Below are positions 8,120 to 16,207 of a stretch of DNA of 24,755 nt, in pieces. The DNA lies in contig DWYA01000065.1 of NCBI GenBank assembly GCA_019118905.1, forward strand, positions 1-24,755, read 5' to 3'. The stretch's first letter is position 1, and each line of letters begins with the position of its first letter. Under the pieces are notes generated by a model. The model saw only the letters and a program-made list of their open reading frames with translations. It ran no database searches and was not told the DNA's origin. The position numbers and the translations under genes are program-made. The stretch is from Ruthenibacterium avium (GTDB lineage Bacteria; Bacillota; Clostridia; Oscillospirales; Ruminococcaceae).

Positions 8120-9051
8120 TGAAAGTTCTCTTTACAGGGCTGGGCTCGATTGGAAAACGCCACTTGAAAAACCTTTGCGCCGTGGCGCAAAAAAAGAACA
8201 TTGCGCTGGAGATTTGGGCGCTGCGCAGCAGTGATGCGCCTTTGCCGCAGGAGATTGCCGATTTGCTGACCGGCCAGCTGTTTGATGAAGCGGAGCTGAC
8301 ACATTATGACGTGGCGTTTGTGACAAACCCCACCTCGCTTCATGCCCAAACGCTGCACATGCTCAAGGGCAAAGCGGATGCGCTCTTTATTGAAAAGCCG
8401 ATTTTCAGCGATCCGCATGAAGTGCTGGCCGACTGCCTTTTGCCCGGCCAAAAGGCTTATGTCGCTGCGCCGATGCGCTGGTGCGGCGTGATGCTGGCGC
8501 TCAAGCGTCACTTAGAGCAGCTGCGCCCGTACAGTGCGCGGGTGATTTGCTCGTCCTATTTGCCCGACTGGCGGCCCGGAGTGGATTACCGCACGGTGTA
8601 TTCCGCTCACCGCGCAATGGGCGGCGGCGTAACCATTGACCTGATTCACGAGTGGGATTATCTGGTAGATTTATTCGGAATGCCGCTGGAAACCTTCCAT
8701 TTCAAAGGCACATACAGCGACTTGGAAATCGACTCGGATGACCTTTCGGTCTATATTGCCCGTTATGAGAACATGCTGGCCGAGGTGCATTTGGATTATT
8801 TCGGCAGAACGTATCGGCGCAGCATTGAGTTATTCTGTCAAGACGGAACATGTACGGCGGATTTCGGCGCCGGAGTTCTTACGCTGCCGGACGGCACCGA
8901 GGAACATTATGAGGAACCCGTGAATGAGCGCTACTTGCGCGAGATGGATTATTTTTTGGATTATGTGCAGGCGGCAGATGCGCAGGAAAGCGTAAATACA
9001 CCGCAAACGGCGCAAAAGGTATTGCGCCTGACGCTGGGGGAGGAAGGCTGA
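8119..9051 (+). CDS. Gfo/Idh/MocA-family oxidoreductase with a canonical EKP motif
   Basis: A 310-residue NAD(P)-dependent oxidoreductase. The Rossmann motif is GLGSIGKRH (Gly7, Gly9, Gly12), and the catalytic EKP is intact at Glu92-Lys93-Pro94 (FIEKPIFSDP). The C-terminal substrate domain includes YLPDWRPG and the GGGVTIDLIHEWDYLVDLFG helix, whose His is the usual catalytic acid/base position in the family. ATG 8119 overlaps the SUFU stop (ATGA) behind a G-rich ribosome site, and a GTG three bases earlier is a poorer choice. The next gene, legF, follows by three bases. Gfo/Idh proteins often accompany PtmE/LegF-type genes, so a step in synthesis or modification of the sugar is likely, but the substrate cannot be named. 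Confidence 0.88.
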   Translation: MKVLFTGLGSIGKRHLKNLCAVAQKKNIALEIWALRSSDAPLPQEIADLLTGQLFDEAELTHYDVAFVTNPTSLHAQTLHMLKGKADALFIEKPIFSDPHEVLADCLLPGQKAYVAAPMRWCGVMLALKRHLEQLRPYSARVICSSYLPDWRPGVDYRTVYSAHRAMGGGVTIDLIHEWDYLVDLFGMPLETFHFKGTYSDLEIDSDDLSVYIARYENMLAEVHLDYFGRTYRRSIELFCQDGTCTADFGAGVLTLPDGTEEHYEEPVNERYLREMDYFLDYVQAADAQESVNTPQTAQKVLRLTLGEEG

Positions 9052-9054
9052 ACC

Positions 9055-9816
9055 ATGGAAAAAGTTTTGATTACACTGTGCGGACGTGCGGGCAGCAAAG
9101 GGTTTCGCAATAAAAATTTGAAAATGTTTGACGGCCTTCCGCTTTCACATTACAGCCTGGCGGCAGCCGAAGGATTTATCCGGCAGAATCCTAACGTAAA
9201 AGTGGATATTTGTCTGAATACCGACAGCCCCGACCTTGTGAAAGTGGTCACGGAAAAGTACCCCGAAGTACAGGTGATTGACCGCCCGGAGGAGCTTTGC
9301 GGAGATATTGTGCCGAAAATGAAGGTGTTTCAGCACAGTCTTGCCGAAATGGAGCGCCGTGAGGGAACGCAGTATGATTATTTGATTGACCTTGACATTA
9401 CCAGCCCGCTGCGTCAAGTGAACGATGTAACAGGCGCTTATGAGCAGGCAAAGGCACATCCTGAGTGCGATTTGGTGTTCAGTGTGTGCCCAGCCAGAAG
9501 GACGCCGTATATGAATATGGCAAAATTAGTGGATGGTCATGCCCAGCGTGTCATTGAGCATCATTTTACCGCCCGTCAGCAAACACCGCCGGTTTTTGAC
9601 TTGAACGCTTCTATTTATGTGTTCACCCGCCGCTTTTTGACGGAAAACACCACCGGCTTTTTATGGGACGGCGTGTGCGGCATGTATCAAATGTTTGATA
9701 CGGGCATTTTAGATATTGATTCAGAAGAAGATTATTGGCTGATGGAGGCCATTGCGCATCATTTGTATGCTGCCAAACCGGAGTTTGGCAAGGTGCGCGA
9801 GGCAATCCGTCGTTGA
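9055..9816 (+). CDS. legF: CMP-nonulosonic acid (legionaminic/neuraminic) cytidylyltransferase
   Basis: Activates the nine-carbon acid to its CMP form for glycosyltransferases. The N-terminus CGRAGSKGFRNKN (9-21) is a variant of the CMP-NeuAc synthetase nucleotide-binding signature. LDITSPLRQVNDV supplies the usual acidic and SPLR elements, and FDLNASIYVFTR is the typical later motif. The 253-residue length suits the single-domain form without a C-terminal phosphatase-like extension. It starts three bases after the preceding stop with a GGGGGAGGAAGG site. With LegC, PtmE, LegI and LegG in the same run it is best called LegF, although NeuA or PseF specificity cannot be excluded from sequence. 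Confidence 0.9.
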   Translation: MEKVLITLCGRAGSKGFRNKNLKMFDGLPLSHYSLAAAEGFIRQNPNVKVDICLNTDSPDLVKVVTEKYPEVQVIDRPEELCGDIVPKMKVFQHSLAEMERREGTQYDYLIDLDITSPLRQVNDVTGAYEQAKAHPECDLVFSVCPARRTPYMNMAKLVDGHAQRVIEHHFTARQQTPPVFDLNASIYVFTRRFLTENTTGFLWDGVCGMYQMFDTGILDIDSEEDYWLMEAIAHHLYAAKPEFGKVREAIRR

Positions 9817-9832
9817 GGAGGAAAAACGCAGT

Positions 9833-10666
9833 ATGCCGACACCGAGCGAAAAGTATGACATTCACAGTCCAAAGCGTTATTTGGAATATACCGAAACGCC
9901 GTATTATCGCGCTTTTCGAGACTTGACCAATCCGGGCAGTGCCGCCTCCAATTTTGCGGTACTGAAAAGCATGGAAAACGCGGAAAAATCCCTCGCAGCA
10001 ATTGAGGAATATTACAACGGCCCGACGTATATCAATGTCATGCCGAAATTTGAGTTTACTTATGACAGCGTCACCCCGCTGGAAAGCCGCAAGTTTTTTC
10101 TGCGCAACGGTTACGACATCGGAAAACGCAGCATTTGGCGCATGACGCTGTGCGAAAAAGCCAGCAATTTGTTTTTGGTGCGCCGCTGCCAAATTCAGTC
10201 CGGCGCGGGCAAGCTTCCGCAGGCGATTGCGGCGCTTTTGGTGGAGTACTGTAACGGCCAGGAATACGGCTTGCGCCTGATTGAAAAGCAGATGATTAAA
10301 GGCGGCGCGATTGCATACGTTGCCTTTTCGTCCGAAGGAACGCCTGCCTCGATTTGCGTGGGGCAAGGCTACGGTTCGGCTTATTGCATCACGGCGCTTT
10401 ACACCACCGAGCATCAGCGCAAAAAAGGTTATGGTGCGGCAGCGCTTTTAGCGGCCATGCGCGGCGCAGCTGAGGCAAAGCTTGGCTACGATACAATTTT
10501 TCTTGATACAGCGTCGGAAAATACAAGTGCCGTCAGCCTGTTTGAAAAAGCGGGCTTCCGCGGTGAGGAGCACACGGTGTACGGTGCTTTCAAGGGTGGT
10601 GTACCGCTGCAATGGAAGCGTGTGACACCGGAGGAGCTGGAGGAAGACGCAGCATGGACGAAGTAA
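9833..10666 (+). CDS. GNAT-family N-acyltransferase, possibly a tandem-domain form
   Basis: The last ~110 of 277 residues form a recognisable GNAT domain: ALYTTEHQRKKGYGAAALLA contains the acetyl-CoA pyrophosphate-binding loop at about 195-202, and DTASENTSAVSLFEKAGF is the typical C-terminal beta-bulge helix. The first ~160 residues have no clear signature and may be a degenerate second GNAT-like domain, as in other double-GNAT proteins. AGGAGG at 9816-9821 sits 11 bases before ATG 9833, slightly long but the only good choice. The 3' end overlaps the next gene by 13 bases. It is the only acyltransferase seen in the nonulosonic acid run and could acylate an amino sugar, but LegH enzymes are normally left-handed beta-helix proteins, so this is uncertain. 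Confidence 0.8.
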   Translation: MPTPSEKYDIHSPKRYLEYTETPYYRAFRDLTNPGSAASNFAVLKSMENAEKSLAAIEEYYNGPTYINVMPKFEFTYDSVTPLESRKFFLRNGYDIGKRSIWRMTLCEKASNLFLVRRCQIQSGAGKLPQAIAALLVEYCNGQEYGLRLIEKQMIKGGAIAYVAFSSEGTPASICVGQGYGSAYCITALYTTEHQRKKGYGAAALLAAMRGAAEAKLGYDTIFLDTASENTSAVSLFEKAGFRGEEHTVYGAFKGGVPLQWKRVTPEELEEDAAWTK

Positions 10667-11472
10667 ACGATACTTCCGCAGAATATAACGCCGAATACAG
10701 CCGCCGCGTTCTGCGCTTTGCGGTGCTGATGGGGGAAACTTTGCTGCACAACGGCGGAGAAATTTTCCGCGTGCAGGACACGATGGAGCGTGTCGCAAGA
10801 GCGTTTGGCGAAGAAAATTTTCATGCCTATGTCCTGACCAACGGCTTGTTTGCTTCGGTGGATGGCGCGGTTTGCGAAAGCAGCACGGTACGAGCTTTGC
10901 AGCCGGGTGCAACTCATTTGGGAAGAATTATTGCCGTCAATGCACTGTCGCGCGAAATTGCGGCCGGAAAGGTGAGCCTGGATGAAGCTTACCGGCGTTT
11001 GGAAGGTATTCGCGTGATGCCGTACCATTCCAATGGATGGCGCATTGCGGCATGTGCAGTGGGCTGCGGCTGCTTTTCGTATTTGTTCGGCGGTTCTGTG
11101 CTGGATGCTATGGCCGCTACGGTGGCCGGCTTTTGCTTGGAGCCGCTTCGGATTGCGCTGGATCGTGCCAATACAGGAAAAGTAGTATCGAATTTGCTTG
11201 CTTCTGTTTGGGTGGCGCTCGTGAGCCTGCTTTGTGTTCTTGCCATGCGTCCGCTTGGCATTTCGATGAATTTAGACAAGGTGATCATCGGCGGCATTAT
11301 TCCGCTCGTTCCCGGTATTGCCTTAACCACAGGAATCCGCGACATTGCGGGCGGGGATTATCTTTCCGGTACCATCCGCGCGATTGACGCCATGTTAATC
11401 GGCGGCTCCATTGCCTTGGGAGTCGGTTTGGTGCTGAAGCTCAGCGTGCTGATGACGGGGGTGACCATTTGA
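10654..11472 (+). CDS. Threonine/serine exporter family protein, large half (ThrE N-terminal type)
   Basis: A 272-residue polytopic membrane protein. The first ~120 residues are a soluble region with GETLLHNGGEIFRVQDTMERV, typical of the ThrE/DUF1212 family. About five membrane helices follow, with the conserved stretch GGIIPLVPGIALTTGIRD (about 209-226) and GDYLSG. ATG 10654 has GGAGGA nine bases upstream and overlaps the end of the GNAT gene by 13 bases. The next gene encodes the small half, as in the split two-gene form found in many Firmicutes, and the two probably form one exporter. Substrates such as threonine or serine are known for Corynebacterium ThrE; the substrate here is not shown. 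There is no obvious link to nonulosonic acids apart from overlap. Confidence 0.9.
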   Translation: MDEVNDTSAEYNAEYSRRVLRFAVLMGETLLHNGGEIFRVQDTMERVARAFGEENFHAYVLTNGLFASVDGAVCESSTVRALQPGATHLGRIIAVNALSREIAAGKVSLDEAYRRLEGIRVMPYHSNGWRIAACAVGCGCFSYLFGGSVLDAMAATVAGFCLEPLRIALDRANTGKVVSNLLASVWVALVSLLCVLAMRPLGISMNLDKVIIGGIIPLVPGIALTTGIRDIAGGDYLSGTIRAIDAMLIGGSIALGVGLVLKLSVLMTGVTI

Positions 11473-11945
11473 TTGTCGAGTTTGCGGTACAGTGTATCGT
11501 TTCTTTTGTGGCAACGGTGGCGTTTTCGCTGTTGTTTCACGCGCCGAAAAATCAGTACGTTTGGTGCGGCATTACAGGGATGGCCGGCTGGGCGGTCTAT
11601 TGGCTTTTGATGCAGACAGAAAATCCTTCGCCTGTCACAGCCTCTTTCGCAGGGGCGGTGGTTCTGGCTTTGTTAACCCGCATTTTTTCGGTGGCACGCC
11701 GCACCCCCTATGCAGTTTATATCACGGCGGGTATTTTCCCGCTTGTACCGGGCGCGGGAATTTATTACACCGTTTACTATTTCATTATGGCAATGAACCA
11801 AGAGGCTTCCGCCAAAGGAATTGAAACGCTGAAAATTGCCGTGGCCATTGCTTTGGGCATTGTGCTTGTGCTGGCGCTTCCCGGAAAATTATTTCATCTT
11901 GTTTTGCGCGGGGAAAGAGCAAAACGTCCGAATTCGAATGGTTGA
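11469..11945 (+). CDS. Threonine/serine exporter family protein, small half (ThrE C-terminal type)
   Basis: A 158-residue membrane protein with about five helices and the family hallmark GIFPLVPGAGIYYTVYYFI (about 91-109), which mirrors the PLVPG motif of the partner. Its TTG start overlaps the partner's stop (TTGA), with a G-rich site just upstream. No ATG lies nearby, and the N-terminus (IVEFAVQCIVSFVATVAF) already begins the first helix, so the TTG is the likely start. The C-terminus ends in a short basic tail. It should act with the preceding protein as the two-component version of ThrE. Confidence 0.88.
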   Translation: MIVEFAVQCIVSFVATVAFSLLFHAPKNQYVWCGITGMAGWAVYWLLMQTENPSPVTASFAGAVVLALLTRIFSVARRTPYAVYITAGIFPLVPGAGIYYTVYYFIMAMNQEASAKGIETLKIAVAIALGIVLVLALPGKLFHLVLRGERAKRPNSNG

Positions 11946-11954
11946 TTGCTCTTT
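11914..11954 (+). terminator. Possible weak terminator or hairpin at the end of the exporter pair
   Basis: AAAGAGCAA (11914-11922) and TTGCTCTTT (11946-11954) form a 9-bp inverted repeat straddling the stop codon, with a CGAATTCG palindrome in the loop. There is no following T-run, so terminator activity is doubtful. It marks the boundary with the AT-richer gene downstream. Confidence 0.3.
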
Positions 11955-11998
11955 GAAGTTCTGACAAACCTGCTGCTATTGCCCAAGAGGAGAATGTA

Positions 11999-12523
11999 AT
12001 GATTACACAGAAAGTCACTCCGAAAATGCTGGCGGAATGGAAAAAGATCTATGAGCAGTATAAAAATATTCTTGTGCCGAACAGAAAAAGCGGTGCCGAA
12101 CTGCTGCACTACCTGCAAAGCAACGATTCCTTAACGGAGATAACAGATGAAAAAGCACTGCGCGTGATTTCGGAAAACATTTGCATGAATCGGTTTTATG
12201 CAGAAAAATTACCGGACGGTCAACAACCGATTCCGAAAGCCTTTTATCTTGAGGATATCGGAAACGGCCATAAATTTTATACTCCTGAACATCAGGATTC
12301 CTCGGATTTATGGGGTGACGAGATTACAAAAATCTTTGTCGGCATTGATTTATGCGGCGGCTTTTACATGGTAGAAGGAAGCACAATGCTTTAGGATGAG
12401 CTGCTTGCGTTTCAGGGGTTGGATGAAAAAGATTTAACAAAATTTGTTATTGTAGCAGAATATATCAATGCTTTGAAGCGTTTTGGGAAACTCGACAGTG
12501 CAGTCAAGCATGCACAGCAGTAG
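11999..12523 (+). pseudogene. Hypothetical protein gene interrupted by an in-frame TAG
   Basis: From ATG 11999, behind an AAGAGGAG site, the frame codes 131 residues and meets TAG at 12392-12394. It then stays open for another 42 codons with protein-like composition (DELLAFQGLDEKDL, AEYINALKRFGKLDSAVKH) to a second TAG at 12521. The join around the stop reads smoothly, so a single nonsense change in a 174-codon gene is the simplest reading. I do not recognise the family; the product looks soluble, with no membrane segment or known motif. The region is visibly more AT-rich than its neighbours, which could mean acquired DNA. TAG reassignment is unlikely, because the intact lysR gene at 21071 also ends in TAG at its normal family length. 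Confidence 0.6.
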
Positions 12524-12575
12524 AAGTTTTCTGTTTTTGAGGGGAAAATGAGGAGCAGAGCAAGAAAAAGCAAGG

Positions 12576-12604
12576 TTGACTTTTTTGAAAAAGTGTGATA
12601 TATA
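12576..12604 (+). promoter_or_regulatory. Likely sigma-A-type promoter of the ileS leader
   Basis: TTGACT at 12576-12581 and TATATA at 12599-12604 are separated by 17 bases, and transcription would start near 12611, just before the T-box. Both boxes are close to consensus and sit in an AT-rich stretch. Confidence 0.7.
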
Positions 12605-12610
12605 TATTAC

Positions 12611-12895
12611 GATAAAGCGGTAAATTCCGCCCACAATGAAAAAGGCAATGATGGAGACAGTAACTTGTAAGCCAAAGTCACAGCGAGCGAAGAATGGTGA
12701 AAGCTTCGCGCCGGTAGTTTACAGGGGAAAATCACTCCTGAGCCGCGGGCTGAAAGCCGGGTGCGTTTTGCATCCCGCAGTAGGCTGCGCCGGTGTCCCA
12801 CCGTTATCCGGGAGCATACATGTTAGTGTATCGCAAAAGGTGGTATAGCGAACGCGCAAGCCTTCGCCCTGTTTGCAGGGCGAAGGCTTTTTTGT
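12611..12895 (+). promoter_or_regulatory. T-box leader, isoleucine-specific, controlling ileS
   Basis: The leader binds uncharged tRNA-Ile and antiterminates transcription of ileS. A stem CAGGGG (12722-12727) and CTCCTG (12735-12740) encloses a loop with the Ile codon ATC at 12731-12733, the expected specifier position, followed by an A. An upstream distal hairpin with GGTGAAA lies at about 12696-12702. The T-box sequence is the variant AAGGTGGTATAGCG (12838-12850 region), whose TGGT pairs with the tRNA acceptor end. The attenuator hairpin follows at once. Its position directly before an isoleucyl-tRNA synthetase agrees with the specifier. Confidence 0.9.
12858..12895 (+). terminator. T-box attenuator (rho-independent terminator)
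   Basis: A perfect 14-bp stem (12858-12871 with 12876-12889) with a TTTG loop runs into TTTTTGTTTT. It starts a few bases after the T-box sequence, so it is the alternative to the antiterminator. Confidence 0.92.
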
Positions 12896-12937
12896 TTTCC
12901 GGGCTGCCGGAATTTGAAAAGGAGGACACGAGTTCCG

Positions 12938-15900
12938 ATGTATGAAAAAGTAAATCCGAACCTAAATTTTGTGGACAGAGAAAAAGAGGTGCTGCGCTTT
13001 TGGCAGGAAAATGATATTTTTGAAAAAAGCATCAACTCCCGCCCAGAGGCAAAAACGTATATGTTTTACGACGGCCCGCCGACAGCAAACGGCAAGCCGC
13101 ACATCGGCCATGTAGAAACCCGCGTTATCAAAGATATGATTCCGCGTTACCGCGCTATGAAAGGTTATCAAGTGCCGCGCAAAGCGGGCTGGGATACCCA
13201 TGGCCTGCCCGTCGAGCTGGAAGTGGAAAAGCTGCTCGGACTAGACGGAAAAGAGCAGATTGAAACCTATGGATTAGAGCCGTTTATCGAGAAATGTAAA
13301 GAAAGCGTTTGGAAATATAAGGGCATGTGGGAGGATTTCTCCGGTACAGTTGGTTTCTGGGCTGATATGGAAAACCCCTATGTCACCTATGACAACGACT
13401 TTATCGAGTCGGAATGGTGGGCGCTCAAGAAAATTTGGGAAAAAGGTCTGCTGTACAAAGGCTTCAAAATTGTGCCCTACTGCCCGCGCTGCGGAACACC
13501 GCTTTCCAGCCATGAGGTGGCACAGGGCTATAAGGACGTGAAAGAGCGCTCTGCCATTGCCAAGTTTAAGGTAAAGGACGAGGATGCTTATATCCTCGCT
13601 TGGACGACCACGCCCTGGACGCTTCCCTCCAACGTGGCGCTCTGCGTTAACCCGGACGAAACCTATGTGCGCGTGAAAATGAACGAGGACGGCACAGTTT
13701 ACTATCTGGCGAAAGCGTTGGCCGATACCGTTCTGGGCGAAGGCACTTACACCGTTGAACAGGAATATGTCGGCAAAGACTTGGAGCATAAAGCTTATGT
13801 GCCGCTGTTTGATTTTGTGCATCCGAAAGAGGATTGCTGGTATGTTGTGTGCGATAATTACGTTACGCTGACAGACGGTACCGGTATTGTTCATATTGCA
13901 CCGGCATTCGGTGAGGACGACTCCCGCGTGGGCCGCAAATACGGCTTGCCGTTTGTGCAGATGGTAGACGGCGCAGGCTGCATGACCAAGGAAACCAAGT
14001 GGGCGGGTGTGTTCTGCAAAGACGCCGATAAGGAGATTTTGGCCGATTTGAAAGAGCGTGGACTGCTGTTCTCTGCACCTGTCTTTGAGCATAGCTACCC
14101 GCACTGCTGGCGCTGCGATACACCGCTGATTTACTATGCACGCGACTCTTGGTTTATCAAGATGACCGAGGTGAAAGACGCGCTGATTCGCAATAATAAC
14201 ACGGTGAACTGGGTTCCCCAAAGCCTCGGCAAAGGCCGCTTCGGCGACTGGCTGGAAAATGTGCAGGATTGGGGCATCAGCCGCAACCGCTATTGGGGTA
14301 CGCCGCTGAATATTTGGGAATGTGAGTGCGGCCACCGTCATGCCATCGGAAGCATTGCCGAGCTGCGTGAGCTGTCCGATAACTGCCCGGAGGATATCGA
14401 GCTGCACCGTCCGTATATCGACGCAGTTACCATCCGCTGCCCGCATTGCGGCAAGGAAATGCACCGCGTGCCGGAAGTTATCGACTGCTGGTTTGACTCC
14501 GGTTCCATGCCGTTTGCACAATACCACTATCCGTTTGAAAATAAAGAAATCTTTGAGTCGCGCTTCCCGGCAGATTTTATCTCCGAAGCTGTTGACCAGA
14601 CACGCGGCTGGTTCTATTCGCTGATGGCTATTTCCACTTTGCTCTTTGACAAAGCACCGTTTAAAAACGTCATTGTTATGGGTCATGTGCAGGATGAAAA
14701 CGGCCAAAAGATGTCGAAGTCCAAGGGCAATGCCGTTGACCCGTTTGATGCGCTGGCAACATATGGTGCAGACGCGATTCGCTGGTATTTCTACACAGCG
14801 GGCGCACCGTGGCTGCCCAAGCGTTTCTCCGGCAAAGCAGTGCAGGAAGGTCAGCGCAAATTCATGGGTACCCTGTGGAATACCTATGCCTTCTTTATTC
14901 TGTATGCCAATATTGACAACTTTGACCCGACCCAGTACACGCTGGACCGCAGTTCGTTGTCGGTGATGGATCATTGGATTTTGTCCAAGATGAACACCAT
15001 GGTGAAAACCGTGGATCGTGAGCTGAACGACTACGCCATCCCCGAAGCGGCTCGCGCTTTGCAGGAGTTTGTGGACGATTTGTCCAACTGGTATGTCCGC
15101 CGCAGCCGTGAGCGCTTCTGGGCGCAGGGCATGGAGCAGGACAAAATCAATGCTTACATGACGCTCTATACCGCGCTTGTCACCGTATCGAAAGCGGCTG
15201 CCCCCATGATTCCGTTCATGGCGGAAAGCATTTATCAAAATCTGGTGCGCAGTGTGGATAAAAACGCCCCGGAAAGCATCCATTTGTGCGACTTCCCCAC
15301 GGCAGACGAAAGCATGGTGGATGAAGCGCTGGAGCGCGATATGGATTTGGTGCTCAAAATTGTGGTGCTGGGCCGCGCCGCGCGCAACGGTGCAAACCTG
15401 AAAAACCGCCAGCCGCTCGCCGAAATGTATGTGAAGGCCGACGAAGTGTTGGGCGATTATTACACCGCGATTATTGCGGATGAGCTGAACGTGAAGAAAG
15501 TGACGTTTACAGACGATATGTCTTGCTTCACGGACTATCACTTTAAGCCGCAGCTGAAAACGCTTGGCCCCAAATACGGCAAGCAGCTGGGCGAAATTCG
15601 CACTCTGCTGCAAAACTTGAACGGCGCAAAGGCAAAGAAAGAGCTCGATGAAACCGGCGTTTTGAAGCTGGTGCTGTCTACGGGTGAAATCAGTCTGACC
15701 GTTGACGATTTGCTGATTGAGATGACCCGCAGCGAGCGCTATTTCTCGGTGGAAGACGGCGGCGTAACCGTAGCCATTGACACCGAGCTGACGCAGGAGC
15801 TGATTGAGGAAGGCTTTGTGCGCGAACTGGTCAGCAAGCTGCAAACCATGCGCAAAGAGGCTGGCTTTGAGGTGGAAGACCACATCATTGCAGCCGTTTG

Positions 15901-16057
15901 CACGAACGAAAAAATTCAAGCGCTGATGCAGGCAAACCGTGATTCGATTGCCGAGGATGTTCTGGCGGATGAGCTTGTAACAGAGCCCATCGACGGCTAT
16001 ACTAAGGATTGGGATTTGAACGGTGAGGCTGTTACACTGGCTGTGAAAAAGGTGTAA
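12938..16057 (+). CDS. ileS: Isoleucyl-tRNA synthetase, type-2-like (IleS2 class)
   Basis: Charges tRNA-Ile in the cytoplasm. The class I signatures are intact: HIGH at 55-58 (PPTANGKPHIGH) and KMSKS at 591-595. The editing domain has WTTTPWTLPSN at 222-232, and the anticodon-binding region includes NWYVRRSRERFW. The 1039-residue length and the N-terminal and C-terminal style resemble the longer, eukaryote-like IleS2 enzymes rather than the ~920-residue IleS1 with a terminal zinc finger. IleS2 enzymes as a class tend to be less sensitive to mupirocin. The HIGH motif is normal, so this is not the altered-signature hyper-resistant form. ATG 12938 follows AAGGAGGA by 11-12 bases; an in-frame TTG at 12914 overlaps that site and is rejected. 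It is controlled by the upstream T-box. Confidence 0.96.
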   Translation: MYEKVNPNLNFVDREKEVLRFWQENDIFEKSINSRPEAKTYMFYDGPPTANGKPHIGHVETRVIKDMIPRYRAMKGYQVPRKAGWDTHGLPVELEVEKLLGLDGKEQIETYGLEPFIEKCKESVWKYKGMWEDFSGTVGFWADMENPYVTYDNDFIESEWWALKKIWEKGLLYKGFKIVPYCPRCGTPLSSHEVAQGYKDVKERSAIAKFKVKDEDAYILAWTTTPWTLPSNVALCVNPDETYVRVKMNEDGTVYYLAKALADTVLGEGTYTVEQEYVGKDLEHKAYVPLFDFVHPKEDCWYVVCDNYVTLTDGTGIVHIAPAFGEDDSRVGRKYGLPFVQMVDGAGCMTKETKWAGVFCKDADKEILADLKERGLLFSAPVFEHSYPHCWRCDTPLIYYARDSWFIKMTEVKDALIRNNNTVNWVPQSLGKGRFGDWLENVQDWGISRNRYWGTPLNIWECECGHRHAIGSIAELRELSDNCPEDIELHRPYIDAVTIRCPHCGKEMHRVPEVIDCWFDSGSMPFAQYHYPFENKEIFESRFPADFISEAVDQTRGWFYSLMAISTLLFDKAPFKNVIVMGHVQDENGQKMSKSKGNAVDPFDALATYGADAIRWYFYTAGAPWLPKRFSGKAVQEGQRKFMGTLWNTYAFFILYANIDNFDPTQYTLDRSSLSVMDHWILSKMNTMVKTVDRELNDYAIPEAARALQEFVDDLSNWYVRRSRERFWAQGMEQDKINAYMTLYTALVTVSKAAAPMIPFMAESIYQNLVRSVDKNAPESIHLCDFPTADESMVDEALERDMDLVLKIVVLGRAARNGANLKNRQPLAEMYVKADEVLGDYYTAIIADELNVKKVTFTDDMSCFTDYHFKPQLKTLGPKYGKQLGEIRTLLQNLNGAKAKKELDETGVLKLVLSTGEISLTVDDLLIEMTRSERYFSVEDGGVTVAIDTELTQELIEEGFVRELVSKLQTMRKEAGFEVEDHIIAAVCTNEKIQALMQANRDSIAEDVLADELVTEPIDGYTKDWDLNGEAVTLAVKKV

Positions 16058-16092
16058 GCAAGCTGTCGAAGCAATCGCTTAAAAATGAATGA

Positions 16093-16138
16093 GCCAAAAA
16101 GCGGACGTCTGTTAAAAAGCAGGCGGCCGCTTTTTGGC
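16093..16138 (+). terminator. Inverted repeat downstream of ileS, possible terminator
   Basis: GCCAAAAAGCGG (16093-16104) and CCGCTTTTTGGC (16127-16138) form a perfect 12-bp stem with a 22-base loop, 35 bases after the ileS stop. The T-run lies inside the 3' arm rather than after it, so this is an imperfect terminator. Confidence 0.45.
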
Positions 16139-16207
16139 GGTCATAACAACACGCACGAAAACGCACGGGAGCAGCGGCAAAGCCGCACAAAGAAGGGGAT
16201 GCAACAA

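Noticed and set aside
11999..12523. TAG reassigned to an amino acid
   Set aside because: lysR at 21071-21937 ends in TAG at normal family length, as does the 3' end of this gene; no other gene contains an in-frame TAG.
13274..15919. An 881-codon open frame antisense to ileS
   Set aside because: It mirrors the codon bias of a clearly real ileS; it has no ribosome site, no domain and low-complexity, His/Arg-rich composition.
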